Shown here piece by piece: positions 52,968-61,221 of a DNA stretch of 64,000 bases. The notes below the pieces were generated by a model. The model was given only the letters and a program-made list of their open reading frames with translations, did not search any database and was not told the origin of the DNA. Position 1 is the first letter of the stretch. Every line of letters begins with the position of its first letter. This DNA comes from Bremerella sp. TYQ1 (lineage in GTDB: Bacteria; Planctomycetota; Planctomycetia; Pirellulales; Pirellulaceae). A program made the position numbers and the translations under genes. The stretch is taken from contig NZ_CP083740.1 of NCBI RefSeq assembly GCF_020150455.1, forward strand, positions 2,356,001 to 2,420,000. Direction: 5' to 3'.

Positions 52968-53648
52968 GTGTTCATATTTGACTTTCGATACCTGCTGTTC
53001 ATTGCCCCGGCAATCATCTTAGGGATGATTGCTCAGCTTTGGCTACGGTCGGCGTACGCCAAGGCGATGAAGCAAGCCGCTCCGCTTTCCGGTGCCGCGG
53101 CAGCACGTCACATCTTAGACTCGGCCGGATTGCAAAATGTTGCCATCGAACGTGTCGCTGGACACTTGTCCGATCATTACGATCCGCGAGCGAAAGTGCT
53201 TCGATTGAGCCCTGAAGTTTACGCCGAACGTACTGCCGCGTCTGTCGGTATCGCCGCTCACGAAGCTGGCCACGCGATCCAGGATGCTCGCAACTACTAC
53301 CCGCTGATTATTCGCAACATGGCCGTTCCAGCGGCTCAATTCGGCGGTAATTTCAGCTTCATCCTGCTGTTCGCCGGTTTGTTGCTGACATTCAAACCAC
53401 TGATCTGGGCAGGGATTGCGTTGTTCAGCTGCGTCGTGTTTTTCCAGCTGATCAATCTGCCGGTTGAATTCGATGCGAGCAGCCGAGCTCGTGGTATTTT
53501 AATCGACATGAACATCGTTCCGCGCGATGAAATGCCGGCCGTTCGAGGCGTTTTGAATGCTGCCGCACTGACATATGTCGCCGGAACTTTACAGTCGGTC
53601 ATGACGCTGATGTATTACTTGATGCTTGCATCCGGACGTCGCGACTAA
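52968..53648 (+). CDS. YugP-type membrane zinc metallopeptidase
   Basis: A 226-residue protein with a GTG start; a -10-like TATAAT lies at 52848-52853. An N-terminal helix (FRYLLFIAPAIILGMIAQLW) precedes the peptidase core AAHEAGHAIQDARN, in which HEAGH is the HExxH zinc motif. Two or three later helices (FSFILLFAGLLLTFKPLIWA) and the segment FDASSRAR follow, the latter with the third-ligand region of this family. It may take part in membrane protein quality control. A terminator follows. Confidence 0.9.
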   Translation: MFIFDFRYLLFIAPAIILGMIAQLWLRSAYAKAMKQAAPLSGAAAARHILDSAGLQNVAIERVAGHLSDHYDPRAKVLRLSPEVYAERTAASVGIAAHEAGHAIQDARNYYPLIIRNMAVPAAQFGGNFSFILLFAGLLLTFKPLIWAGIALFSCVVFFQLINLPVEFDASSRARGILIDMNIVPRDEMPAVRGVLNAAALTYVAGTLQSVMTLMYYLMLASGRRD

Positions 53649-53671
53649 CGTCTGACGACTGCCAACTTGCG

Positions 53672-53708
53672 AAGGGCGATCTCCCCCAAAGATCGCCCTT
53701 TCCTTTTT
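53672..53708 (+). terminator. Terminator after the metallopeptidase gene
   Basis: AAGGGCGATCT (53672-53682) and AGATCGCCCTT (53690-53700) are fully complementary, followed by TCCTTTTT. Confidence 0.9.
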
Positions 53709-53754
53709 CGAATGATACGTAAGCACCCACGAAACTTTCACCCCCAGGAAATGG

Positions 53755-53859
53755 ATGCCCGACGCGAATTACAACTCCGGCGATCCTCCCCCGCTGTGGC
53801 TATACGTAGGCGGTTTTTTGCTCTTCTTGGTGCTGATCTTTGCCCTCCGTAGCTGTTAA
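53755..53859 (+). CDS. 34-residue single-pass membrane protein
   Basis: A short frame, ATG at 53755 with AGGAAA upstream. The product begins MPDANYNSGDPPPLWLYV, followed by one helix (GGFLLFLVLIFALRSC). The order, a short acidic/Pro-rich head and one strong helix with a Cys end, is typical of small membrane proteins. It lies between the terminator of the metallopeptidase and the first LRR gene. A competing Arg-rich frame in another phase overlaps it. Confidence 0.5.
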   Translation: MPDANYNSGDPPPLWLYVGGFLLFLVLIFALRSC

Positions 53860-53978
53860 TGCACCCTAGCTTTACCTTCTTCTTATCGATGGTTCGTTTG
53901 TCGCTTTTCTAAGCCAAATTGCGTAGGATGGCAGAAGCTATGCACCGCCCGTCTCCTGGTTGCTCGCAAGGTTTCGCG

Positions 53979-55097
53979 ATGAAATTTGGCAAATTTGCTT
54001 CTTCCTATTCGAAGATCAGCGTCTGCCTATTGGCAGTGCTGGCGATCTCTACTTGTGCCGCTGCCGACGATCGCCGGTACGAGTCGCCCGAGATTCGCGA
54101 AGCGGTGCTTCACCTGCGAGACAACGGGGCACGCGTCTATTTCAAGATGCCGCAGAATGGCGTTCGTGGAGTTCCCGACGACACGCCTCGGCCGATTCCG
54201 TATACGGTGAACTTGTTTGCCATGAAAGCGACCGACGAGAACCTCGCGGCGTTGTTAGTCCTTCCGCAAGTTGAACGCCTCTATCTTTCGCAAGAGTTCG
54301 AGCGTTCGGAAAAGTCGTGGAAGATCCTTTCGCAATTCGGCGAACTCGAACACTTGTACATCATGGACAACCTCACCAACGAGGACATGCAGTACATTGC
54401 CGAGTTCACGAATCTTCAGTCTCTCGAAGTTCGTATTGGCGGTGTTGATTCCGAATACCTGTGGTACCTGGAAACGCTAACTAATCTGCAGCGACTTTCA
54501 ATCCACGTTGACGGCGACGATACGGCCTCGTTTCAGTCCCTTCCCAATTTGCCGAAGCTTTCGCAGTTGCTCTTAAACCTCAGGGGCAAAAACGAGGTTG
54601 AACTGGATGGAATCGAAAACCTCACACAGCTGAAGACTCTGAACATCAATTCGCGGGAAGTGCAAGGGAAAGAACTGCAAGGCCTCGCCAAAATTCCTCA
54701 ATTGGAAATGCTGACGATCTCGAACGCAAAGTTTGCCGACGGCGAGCTTGAGATGTTCCGTAAGATGACCGACCTGAAGTCGTTGAACCTGACTAACAGC
54801 AAACTGGCATCGGACGATCTGACGCCTCTGGCCGATCTTGCCAATCTTGAGCGGCTGCAAATCTACAACACGGAAATCTCTGACGAGTCGCTTCATTCTT
54901 TGGTGGAGTTACCGAAACTAAACTACTTATACATCCGTGGCTCTCCGATCTCGGATGAAGGCCTAAAGCACTTAGCCGAGATCTCTAAGCTGCAGCGAGT
55001 CTATCTGTACAGCACCGACATTACCGACGAGGGAGTGAAATGGCTAAAAGAGAAACGCCCTGACATGAAGGTCTCAGCCCCAATCAAGAAGGGCTAA
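53979..55097 (+). CDS. Secreted leucine-rich-repeat protein A
   Basis: A 372-residue protein; signal peptide ending in TCAAADD. The head motif YESPEIREAVLHLRDNGARV is shared with LRR proteins B and C. About ten LRR units follow with the pattern LExLxIxxxxxxxxxLxxL (for example LEMLTISNAKFADGELEMF). The C-terminal end is TDITDEGVKWLKEKRPDMKV, the usual last unit of planctomycete LRR proteins. No enzyme domain. Start at 53979; longer in-frame starts give no signal. It is the first of four paralogues. Confidence 0.88.
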   Translation: MKFGKFASSYSKISVCLLAVLAISTCAAADDRRYESPEIREAVLHLRDNGARVYFKMPQNGVRGVPDDTPRPIPYTVNLFAMKATDENLAALLVLPQVERLYLSQEFERSEKSWKILSQFGELEHLYIMDNLTNEDMQYIAEFTNLQSLEVRIGGVDSEYLWYLETLTNLQRLSIHVDGDDTASFQSLPNLPKLSQLLLNLRGKNEVELDGIENLTQLKTLNINSREVQGKELQGLAKIPQLEMLTISNAKFADGELEMFRKMTDLKSLNLTNSKLASDDLTPLADLANLERLQIYNTEISDESLHSLVELPKLNYLYIRGSPISDEGLKHLAEISKLQRVYLYSTDITDEGVKWLKEKRPDMKVSAPIKKG

Positions 55098-55192
55098 TTT
55101 GCTTAGTTTTTCTCGCACTGTGGACAAACTCCGCATAAGATGAAAACTCCTTCCCGCCCCGGGTTGATCTTGTGTTCCCCAAGGATCCGGCG

Positions 55193-56299
55193 ATGACTTG
55201 TCTGAAAAAATTTCTGTCGTGCTTCGTAGTTCTGCTTAGCTTGCTGCTGTGCCAGGCCAACACTTACGGTGACGGAACGAAGTACGAATCTCCCGAAATC
55301 GGCAAAGCGATTGAATTCCTTCGCTCGAAGGGCGCCACTGTCAGCTTCTATTCGTCACGGTTCTTCCAGTTAGGTAATCCACAGTCCAAGCCAGACCCTA
55401 TCTCGTACAGCATCAACATTCATTCATTGAAGCCAACGCCAGAAAACCTGGCCCCACTGCTGGTCATCCCTAAGGTCGATCGCCTGTCGCTGAGTCCAAG
55501 TTTTAAACGAGACCAATCGGCGTGGAATACGCTGATCCAAATGAGCGAACTAGAGACGCTCACGATCTCGGGCCATGTCCAAGAGTTTGATCTGCGAAAT
55601 ATCGCTCAGTTCACAAACCTTCGCAATCTGACGTTGCGGTCCGACAACTTAACGCCGGAGGATCTTTGGTACCTGGAAGAGCTGGCCGAGCTGCAGCATC
55701 TGTCACTGACGGTTCCTGGCAATCCCGAACTTTATTTTGAGTATCTTGCTCGATTGCCCAAGCTCAACAGCCTTTCCCTACGGACTCAAACTGGCAGCAC
55801 ATTTACGCTGACAGGCATCGCCCAGTTGCCGAATCTGGAAACGCTGAGCATCGACTCACAAGAAATTAAAGACAGCGACCTGTCTGAAGTGGGCGAATTG
55901 AAACAGCTGACTTCACTCAGCTTCATGCGTTCGTACTTCAGCAAGTCAGACATGGAACTCTTCCACAATTTGGACCAGGTAACTTACTTGAATCTGTACC
56001 ACTGCCACTTCGGCAAGAATTCTTTCGAGAACCTTTCCGGTATGAAGTCGCTCGAACGTGTGCAACTCTCTCGCAATGAGGTTTCCGACACGATACTCGA
56101 ACCTCTGGGCAAGCTTCCGCAGCTGCACTACCTTTACATCAGTAACTGCCCGATTACCGACGCTGGGCTCAAGCATTTGAGCAACGCCCGCTCGCTCGGC
56201 ACGTTGCAACTGAACGTTACCAAGGTCACCGAAGAAGGTGTGCAAGCTCTGCAGAAAGCACGCCCCACGACGCGGATTATCGCCCCGATTAGGAAGTGA
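55193..56299 (+). CDS. Secreted leucine-rich-repeat protein B
   Basis: A 368-residue protein; signal ends in QANTYGDG and AAGGA lies upstream of the ATG. The head is YESPEIGKAIEFLRSKGATV, followed by LRR units such as LRNLTLRSDNLTPEDLWYLE. The C-terminus is KVTEEGVQALQKARPTTRII. It is a tandem duplicate of LRR protein A, 95 bp downstream. Its end is 10 bp before the MEKHLA gene. Function unknown, probably surface binding. Confidence 0.88.
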   Translation: MTCLKKFLSCFVVLLSLLLCQANTYGDGTKYESPEIGKAIEFLRSKGATVSFYSSRFFQLGNPQSKPDPISYSINIHSLKPTPENLAPLLVIPKVDRLSLSPSFKRDQSAWNTLIQMSELETLTISGHVQEFDLRNIAQFTNLRNLTLRSDNLTPEDLWYLEELAELQHLSLTVPGNPELYFEYLARLPKLNSLSLRTQTGSTFTLTGIAQLPNLETLSIDSQEIKDSDLSEVGELKQLTSLSFMRSYFSKSDMELFHNLDQVTYLNLYHCHFGKNSFENLSGMKSLERVQLSRNEVSDTILEPLGKLPQLHYLYISNCPITDAGLKHLSNARSLGTLQLNVTKVTEEGVQALQKARPTTRIIAPIRK

Positions 56300-56309
56300 G
56301 AGAAGTCGA

Positions 56310-56795
56310 GTGCCTCAAGATCCCAACGCCTCGTCGCCATGGCTTGAGCACCATTGGCCGGCGCATCTACAGATTCTTCTCGACTCGTTTCAGAAACTTC
56401 TCGGCCGAGAGCTTGTCCCGCGCACTGGCAGTCCGCAGGAAGATGCCAAACATGTTTTCGAGGCTCCCTTTGTCGTCGTTTCTCATACGGCGGCGACCGA
56501 TCCGATCCTTAACTTCGGCAACCAGACGGCGCTCAACTTGTGGAAGATCGATATCGCGACACTCCTTCGCACACCCTCGCGGATGACGGCCGAACCGATG
56601 CATCGTGACGAACGCGCTCAGCTTCTCGAGCGTACGACGCGTGACGGATATGTCGACGATTACCAAGGCATTCGCATCGCTACGACCGGCCGTCGATTCC
56701 GTATCGAACAGGCCATCGTCTGGAATCTTCACGATGCCGAACAACAGTACGTCGGACAGGCAGCGACATTCGATCAGTGGACCTATCTCGACTAG
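56310..56795 (+). CDS. MEKHLA-domain protein
   Basis: A 161-residue protein from a GTG at 56310. The domain is seen in VVSHTAATDPILNFGNQTAL, ALNLWKIDIATLLRTPSRMT and GYVDDYQGIRIATTGRRFRI, ending in GQAATFDQWTYLD. MEKHLA resembles a PAS fold and occurs in plant homeodomain proteins and as stand-alone bacterial proteins. Possible small-molecule or redox sensing. Its stop shares a CTAG with the stop of the convergent gene. Confidence 0.85.
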   Translation: MPQDPNASSPWLEHHWPAHLQILLDSFQKLLGRELVPRTGSPQEDAKHVFEAPFVVVSHTAATDPILNFGNQTALNLWKIDIATLLRTPSRMTAEPMHRDERAQLLERTTRDGYVDDYQGIRIATTGRRFRIEQAIVWNLHDAEQQYVGQAATFDQWTYLD

Positions 56796-58114
56796 CTTGA
56801 TGCGGGCTTAGGCGAGTTGTTCGACGTTTCCGGCGACGCACCAAAAAGCCCCTGCATCGTCCACAAAAATATTCCACCGAAAGCAAATAAGATGGCAGCA
56901 ACCGCGACGCCAACGCTAAGGTAAGGAACGCACGTGAGAACGACGTAAAAGACCAAGCCAAACGCCAATGCAAGGATCTGCCGGCCCCGCGAAGCAATGG
57001 GATGATCCGAAAAAACGATGCGTCCCAATGTGATGCTCGTTATCGCCGCAGCTCCGAACACAAAGAAGTACAGCAAGCTACCGACATACAACACAGCCCC
57101 GAAGCTGGCAATCATCGCGCCGGCAACCGCCAAACCATCGAGTGTCAACCAACCAAACGCCATGGGTACGGCAACGATCAGCGCCGCTACGACACCTAAC
57201 GCGATGACCGAAAGCGGGACCGCGAGAACACCGGCCAAAAAGCTAAGCACTGGACGCTGGACAATCTGATCGACAGTACCACCGCTCGTTGCCGGACAGC
57301 AAATAACCATCAAGATGCCCATCACCAGCAATGTTGCATATCGCTTGAGCTGTGCCCAAAAATAGTGTGTGTTTTCCTTGGGACCTGACTGCGGTGGCTT
57401 TTCTGGCTTGATCCATTCGATCGGCCCGGCGACGCTCGCCCCCTTTTCGATAACGACTTCATCCGGCGAATGATACGTCAGCTTTCCTTCTACGCGAGCA
57501 TTGTCAGAAATAATCAGCCCTGGTTTGACAACGGGCATGCGGATCAACTGCTTCTCTTGCCAATAGTCGCCAGGAGCAGGCCCATTTTCCTTCGACGAAT
57601 TAACGGTAATGCTAAGTTCGCGGCCGATCGTTCCCTCGACCAATGCTCGATTCACGGCAGCCCAGACATCTTCCTCAATAGCTCCATTGAGCACCGTTTG
57701 AAAGCCGGCATAGACAACATCTCCCTCGACGACCGCTCCTTTATCAATTTCAAGCGAGTACCCTGCCGCGACAAGATCTCTCTCCAGCTTCGCCCCAGCG
57801 CCGACTTTTGCCGTCTGACATGCAACCCGGCAAGTACGTCCGCAGTTTCCTTCAAGCAAGATCTCTTGGCCAGCGGCGATAACGCCTCCCTCGACCGTTC
57901 CGGTGACATGGAGCTGCTGTGAATAAACGACCAGGTCACCACGTACGGTACCGTCGACTTTGACCGATTGAGCGAAGATATAAACGTCGCCCTCCCAGGT
58001 TTCATCGGCGTTGATCGTCACCGTTTGACCACTGAGGAACTCAGCTGCCATGGCGTGGCTGTTAACTCCGAAGCAGGCAAACGCTCCAAGCAAGAGAATG
58101 GGTAAGCAGCGCAC
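56792..58114 (-). CDS. Bactofilin-like beta-helix protein with membrane domain
   Basis: A 440-residue protein with a GTG start. The signal peptide is LPILLLGAFACFGVNSHAMA. Residues 25-230 form a bactofilin/polymer-forming-like right-handed beta-helix: repeated short turns such as VKVDGTVRGDLVVYSQQLHV and GDVVYAGFQTVLNGAIEEDV. It contains a CGRTCRVAC segment. The C-terminal 180 residues hold about four helices (TLLVMGILMVICCP first). Because of the signal the beta-helix lies outside the cytoplasm, unlike cytoskeletal bactofilins. It converges with MEKHLA, overlapping stops by 4 bp. Function unknown. Confidence 0.8.
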   Translation of the reverse strand: MRCLPILLLGAFACFGVNSHAMAAEFLSGQTVTINADETWEGDVYIFAQSVKVDGTVRGDLVVYSQQLHVTGTVEGGVIAAGQEILLEGNCGRTCRVACQTAKVGAGAKLERDLVAAGYSLEIDKGAVVEGDVVYAGFQTVLNGAIEEDVWAAVNRALVEGTIGRELSITVNSSKENGPAPGDYWQEKQLIRMPVVKPGLIISDNARVEGKLTYHSPDEVVIEKGASVAGPIEWIKPEKPPQSGPKENTHYFWAQLKRYATLLVMGILMVICCPATSGGTVDQIVQRPVLSFLAGVLAVPLSVIALGVVAALIVAVPMAFGWLTLDGLAVAGAMIASFGAVLYVGSLLYFFVFGAAAITSITLGRIVFSDHPIASRGRQILALAFGLVFYVVLTCVPYLSVGVAVAAILFAFGGIFLWTMQGLFGASPETSNNSPKPASS

Positions 58115-58220
58115 CAGTCGGTTCTCCAGGAAATTTCAGCGGACGATACGAAACAGCGAACGGTCCCTATCGCATCGTAAATAAGGCATCCAGCGAATGC
58201 AAAAGAGTTACCCGATTTGA

Positions 58221-59777
58221 CTAGAGCGTCGGTCCCACGAGCCATGGGACAAACTCTTCGTCACCAATGCCATGCTGCTCGCTCTTGGTTTTCTTTCCGC
58301 TAGCGACGGCCAGAATCTCGTCGAAGATGCGTTCGCCGGCAGAAACGATCGATTCCCCTTCGAGAATCGTACCGGCATTGATGTCCATGTCGTCTGCCAT
58401 GCGATGATACATGGGCGAATTGGTCGCGATCTTGATCGATGGCGTGGGCTTACAGCCAAAGCAACTTCCCCGCCCTGTCGTGAAGCAAACGATGTTGGCT
58501 CCGCCAGCCACCATACCGGTGACGCTCGCAGGGTCGTACCCTGGGGTATCCATGAAAACCAGGCCCTTCGATTCGACCGGTTCGGCATACTGAACCACAT
58601 CGGTCAACGCAGTACTTCCCGCTTTAGCTACTGCTCCGAGTGATTTCTCGGCAATTGTTGTCAGACCGCCTGCTTTATTGCCGGGGGATGGATTGTTGTC
58701 CAGCTCGGCCCCGAACATGGCGACGTACTTCTTCCACCAATCAATCCGGTCCATCAACTTTGCCGCCACTTGGGGTGAAACGGCTCTCCGCGTCAGCAGA
58801 TGTTCGGCTCCATAAACTTCCGAGGTTTCACTCAGGATGGCCCTTCCTCCGCACGCGACAATTCGATCACTGGCGATCCCTAACGCAGGATTCGCCGTGA
58901 CGCCTGAGTTGCCGTCGCTCCCTCCACATTCCAATCCCACCGATAAATGGCTCGCCGAAACAGTCTGCCGTTCAATCGCATTGACTTGCGGAAGCATTCT
59001 TCGCACTTGCTCGACGCCAGCTTCGACAGTGCGTAGTGTACCTCCTTGATCTTGCATCGAAAGAACGAGCGGCCCTGGTCGACCTTCGTGACCGACGCCA
59101 TCGATCTGCACGAGGTTTTGCTGCTGAAGCAAATAGCCCATCGAACCGGTTTCACAACCCAGCCCTACGAGAAGGAAACCACCCACGTTTGGATGTCGCG
59201 CGATGCCGGCCATCAATCGATTGAGAGTCGTGTGGGCATCGCCACCAAATTGCATTCCGCAACCGGCGTTGTGCTTCAACGCGATCACGCCGTCAACGTT
59301 TTGATATCGCTCAAGCTCCTCCCTGGAAATCCGCTCCGCAATGTACTTCGCAACACTCGCCGAACAATTCACCGTACTGATGACCGCAAGATAGTTGCGT
59401 GTTCCGACTTTTCCGTTGGGCCGCAAATATCCCTCAAACGTCCGATCATGAATCGCCTGCGGCGGCTCGGGAATGGCGGAGCATGGAGCCTCTTCCGACG
59501 CCACTTCAACCATAGCTAGATTATGGGAATGGACATGTTGTCCTGGCCGAATGTCCTGGACTGCCTGACCGATGATTTGCCCATACTTGGTGATCGGTTC
59601 GCCCTGCTTAATTTCCTTCAAGGCAACCTTATGACCGAATGGAATTGCATCGACGGTGGCCACCTCGCCGTTGGGGGTCACAAGCGTTATCCCTTGGCGA
59701 ATTCCATCTCTAGCGACGGCGACATTGTCGAAAGAGTCCAGAATGACGAGTTGGGATGAAATTTTCTCGTCAATCAT
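58221..59777 (-). CDS. UxaA-family hydrolyase (altronate or galactarate dehydratase)
   Basis: A 518-residue enzyme. The N-terminal SAF domain (NVAVARDGIRQGITL; IKQGEPITKYGQIIG) precedes the catalytic region GYLRPNGKVGTRNYLAVIST, VIALKHNAGCGMQFGGDAHT, and VGLGCETGSMGYL. The middle has SVGLECGGSDGNSGVTANPA, the iron-site signature, and the end GRGSCFGCKPTPSIKIATNS. It removes water from a sugar acid (D-altronate or galactarate) in hexuronate breakdown. The two are hard to separate by sequence alone. No other pathway gene is adjacent. Confidence 0.9.
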   Translation of the reverse strand: MIDEKISSQLVILDSFDNVAVARDGIRQGITLVTPNGEVATVDAIPFGHKVALKEIKQGEPITKYGQIIGQAVQDIRPGQHVHSHNLAMVEVASEEAPCSAIPEPPQAIHDRTFEGYLRPNGKVGTRNYLAVISTVNCSASVAKYIAERISREELERYQNVDGVIALKHNAGCGMQFGGDAHTTLNRLMAGIARHPNVGGFLLVGLGCETGSMGYLLQQQNLVQIDGVGHEGRPGPLVLSMQDQGGTLRTVEAGVEQVRRMLPQVNAIERQTVSASHLSVGLECGGSDGNSGVTANPALGIASDRIVACGGRAILSETSEVYGAEHLLTRRAVSPQVAAKLMDRIDWWKKYVAMFGAELDNNPSPGNKAGGLTTIAEKSLGAVAKAGSTALTDVVQYAEPVESKGLVFMDTPGYDPASVTGMVAGGANIVCFTTGRGSCFGCKPTPSIKIATNSPMYHRMADDMDINAGTILEGESIVSAGERIFDEILAVASGKKTKSEQHGIGDEEFVPWLVGPTL

Positions 59778-59788
59778 TTCGAGTGCCC

Positions 59789-59794
59789 TATAAT
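59789..59794 (+). promoter_or_regulatory. Possible -10 element upstream of LRR protein C
   Basis: A TATAAT lies 131 bp upstream of the LRR C start. The -35 is not clear. Confidence 0.3.
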
Positions 59795-59924
59795 TGAAGT
59801 CCGTTAAGCCTTCCGTGAATGGCGGCGTTATTCAGGGGATTCTCAGCTATTTTGGCTGACTCCTGCAAGATGCCGTCCACTCTCCCTCATCAGGATGACG
59901 CAAGTCGCTTGTAAGGAAACCTGG

Positions 59925-61004
59925 ATGATTTCTCCTTCCAATATGCTTCGCTGGGCCCTGTTTGTCGTTTTGGTGGCAGCTGCCGTTCCAACGTGGGCGA
60001 TCGCAGACGAACGTGATTACGAGTCTCCCGAGATTCGTCGAGCGATCCAGTTGCTGGAGAAAAATGGTGCGCACGTTCAGTTTTACCAAAACTACGACGA
60101 GCAAACCTCTTACTACGTCAATCTTTACGCCACCAAAGCATCGCCTGAAAACTTGCAATCTTTGCTCGTTTTGCCACGCGTAGAGCGTCTTTGGCTGGGG
60201 GCAAACTTCGAGCTCAGCCCCGTCACGTGGAGCACGATCACACAGCTCGGCGAGCTGCAGCATCTTCATATTTTCGGAGCTCCGACCGATGCGGACCTAA
60301 TGCAAGTGGCTCATTTATCGAATCTCGTTTCGCTTCAGATGGGCGGGAACAACTTCACTCCAGCCGGCCTCTGGTACTTGGAGGAACTAACGGAGCTGGA
60401 ACAACTTACGTTGAAAATAGACGGTAATTGCGAGCCTTATTTTGGATACCTAAGCCGGCTGCCGAAGCTTAGCCAGCTTACGATTTACGATCCGGACTCG
60501 AAGGATGTCTCGCTGAATGGCATCGAGAACTTTACCCATTTGCAAACGCTGTCGATTCGCTTTGGCAATATACCTGGCAGTTCACTGCGGACGATTCCGC
60601 AGCTTCCGAGCCTCAAAGCGCTGACATTGACCAATGTCTCCTTCCAATCAGCCGACATGGATATCTTCCGTAAGCTCAAGCGACTAGAGCACTTGAACCT
60701 TCAGCATTGTGAGTTTCCTTCGAGTAATTTCACCGCGTTTGAAGGACTCGAAAAAGTCCAGCACCTGACTATTTCTCATTCAAATTTGATCGACGACGCG
60801 ATGACGACACTCGGTAAACTGCCGTCGCTCAACTATCTGTACTTGAATTTGACGCCGATCACTGATGTCGGACTGAAAAATCTCCGGGGTGCTAATGGTC
60901 TAGAGACACTTCACTTACGCAGTACGGATGTGACCCAGGAAGGCGTCGACTGGATTTCCGAAGAACTCCCCAATCTTCGCGTGATTGCCCCGCTCAACAA
61001 TTGA
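59925..61004 (+). CDS. Secreted leucine-rich-repeat protein C
   Basis: A 359-residue protein; ATG with AAGGAAA 6 bp upstream. The signal (LRWALFVVLVAAAVPTWAIA) is followed by the shared head YESPEIRRAIQLLEKNGAHV, LRR units such as LGELQHLHIFGAPTDADLM, and the C-terminal TDVTQEGVDWISEELPNLRV. It is clearly of the same family as A and B although three other genes separate it from B. Function unknown, presumably envelope-associated binding. Confidence 0.88.
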   Translation: MISPSNMLRWALFVVLVAAAVPTWAIADERDYESPEIRRAIQLLEKNGAHVQFYQNYDEQTSYYVNLYATKASPENLQSLLVLPRVERLWLGANFELSPVTWSTITQLGELQHLHIFGAPTDADLMQVAHLSNLVSLQMGGNNFTPAGLWYLEELTELEQLTLKIDGNCEPYFGYLSRLPKLSQLTIYDPDSKDVSLNGIENFTHLQTLSIRFGNIPGSSLRTIPQLPSLKALTLTNVSFQSADMDIFRKLKRLEHLNLQHCEFPSSNFTAFEGLEKVQHLTISHSNLIDDAMTTLGKLPSLNYLYLNLTPITDVGLKNLRGANGLETLHLRSTDVTQEGVDWISEELPNLRVIAPLNN

Positions 61005-61221
61005 GCGAATAGTTACAGACGGATTTGATATTAGCGGTATTTGAATTCGCGTTGCGACCTTAACGATTGTGCGGGTTGTGCGAATTCTGCTAAATACGTG
61101 GCTTCCGATATTGAAAGTTCCCCGCTTCTGGCGTTCAATAATCAGTACGTCAGGGGCAAGCAAGGACGGAACGTATCGGGAGTCGCAGCGGCGATTTTCC
61201 CGACAATCAGGAGGGTATTCC

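Noticed and set aside
53667..53852. 61-residue Arg-rich frame
   Set aside because: It starts inside the terminator stem and overlaps the better 34-residue membrane frame.
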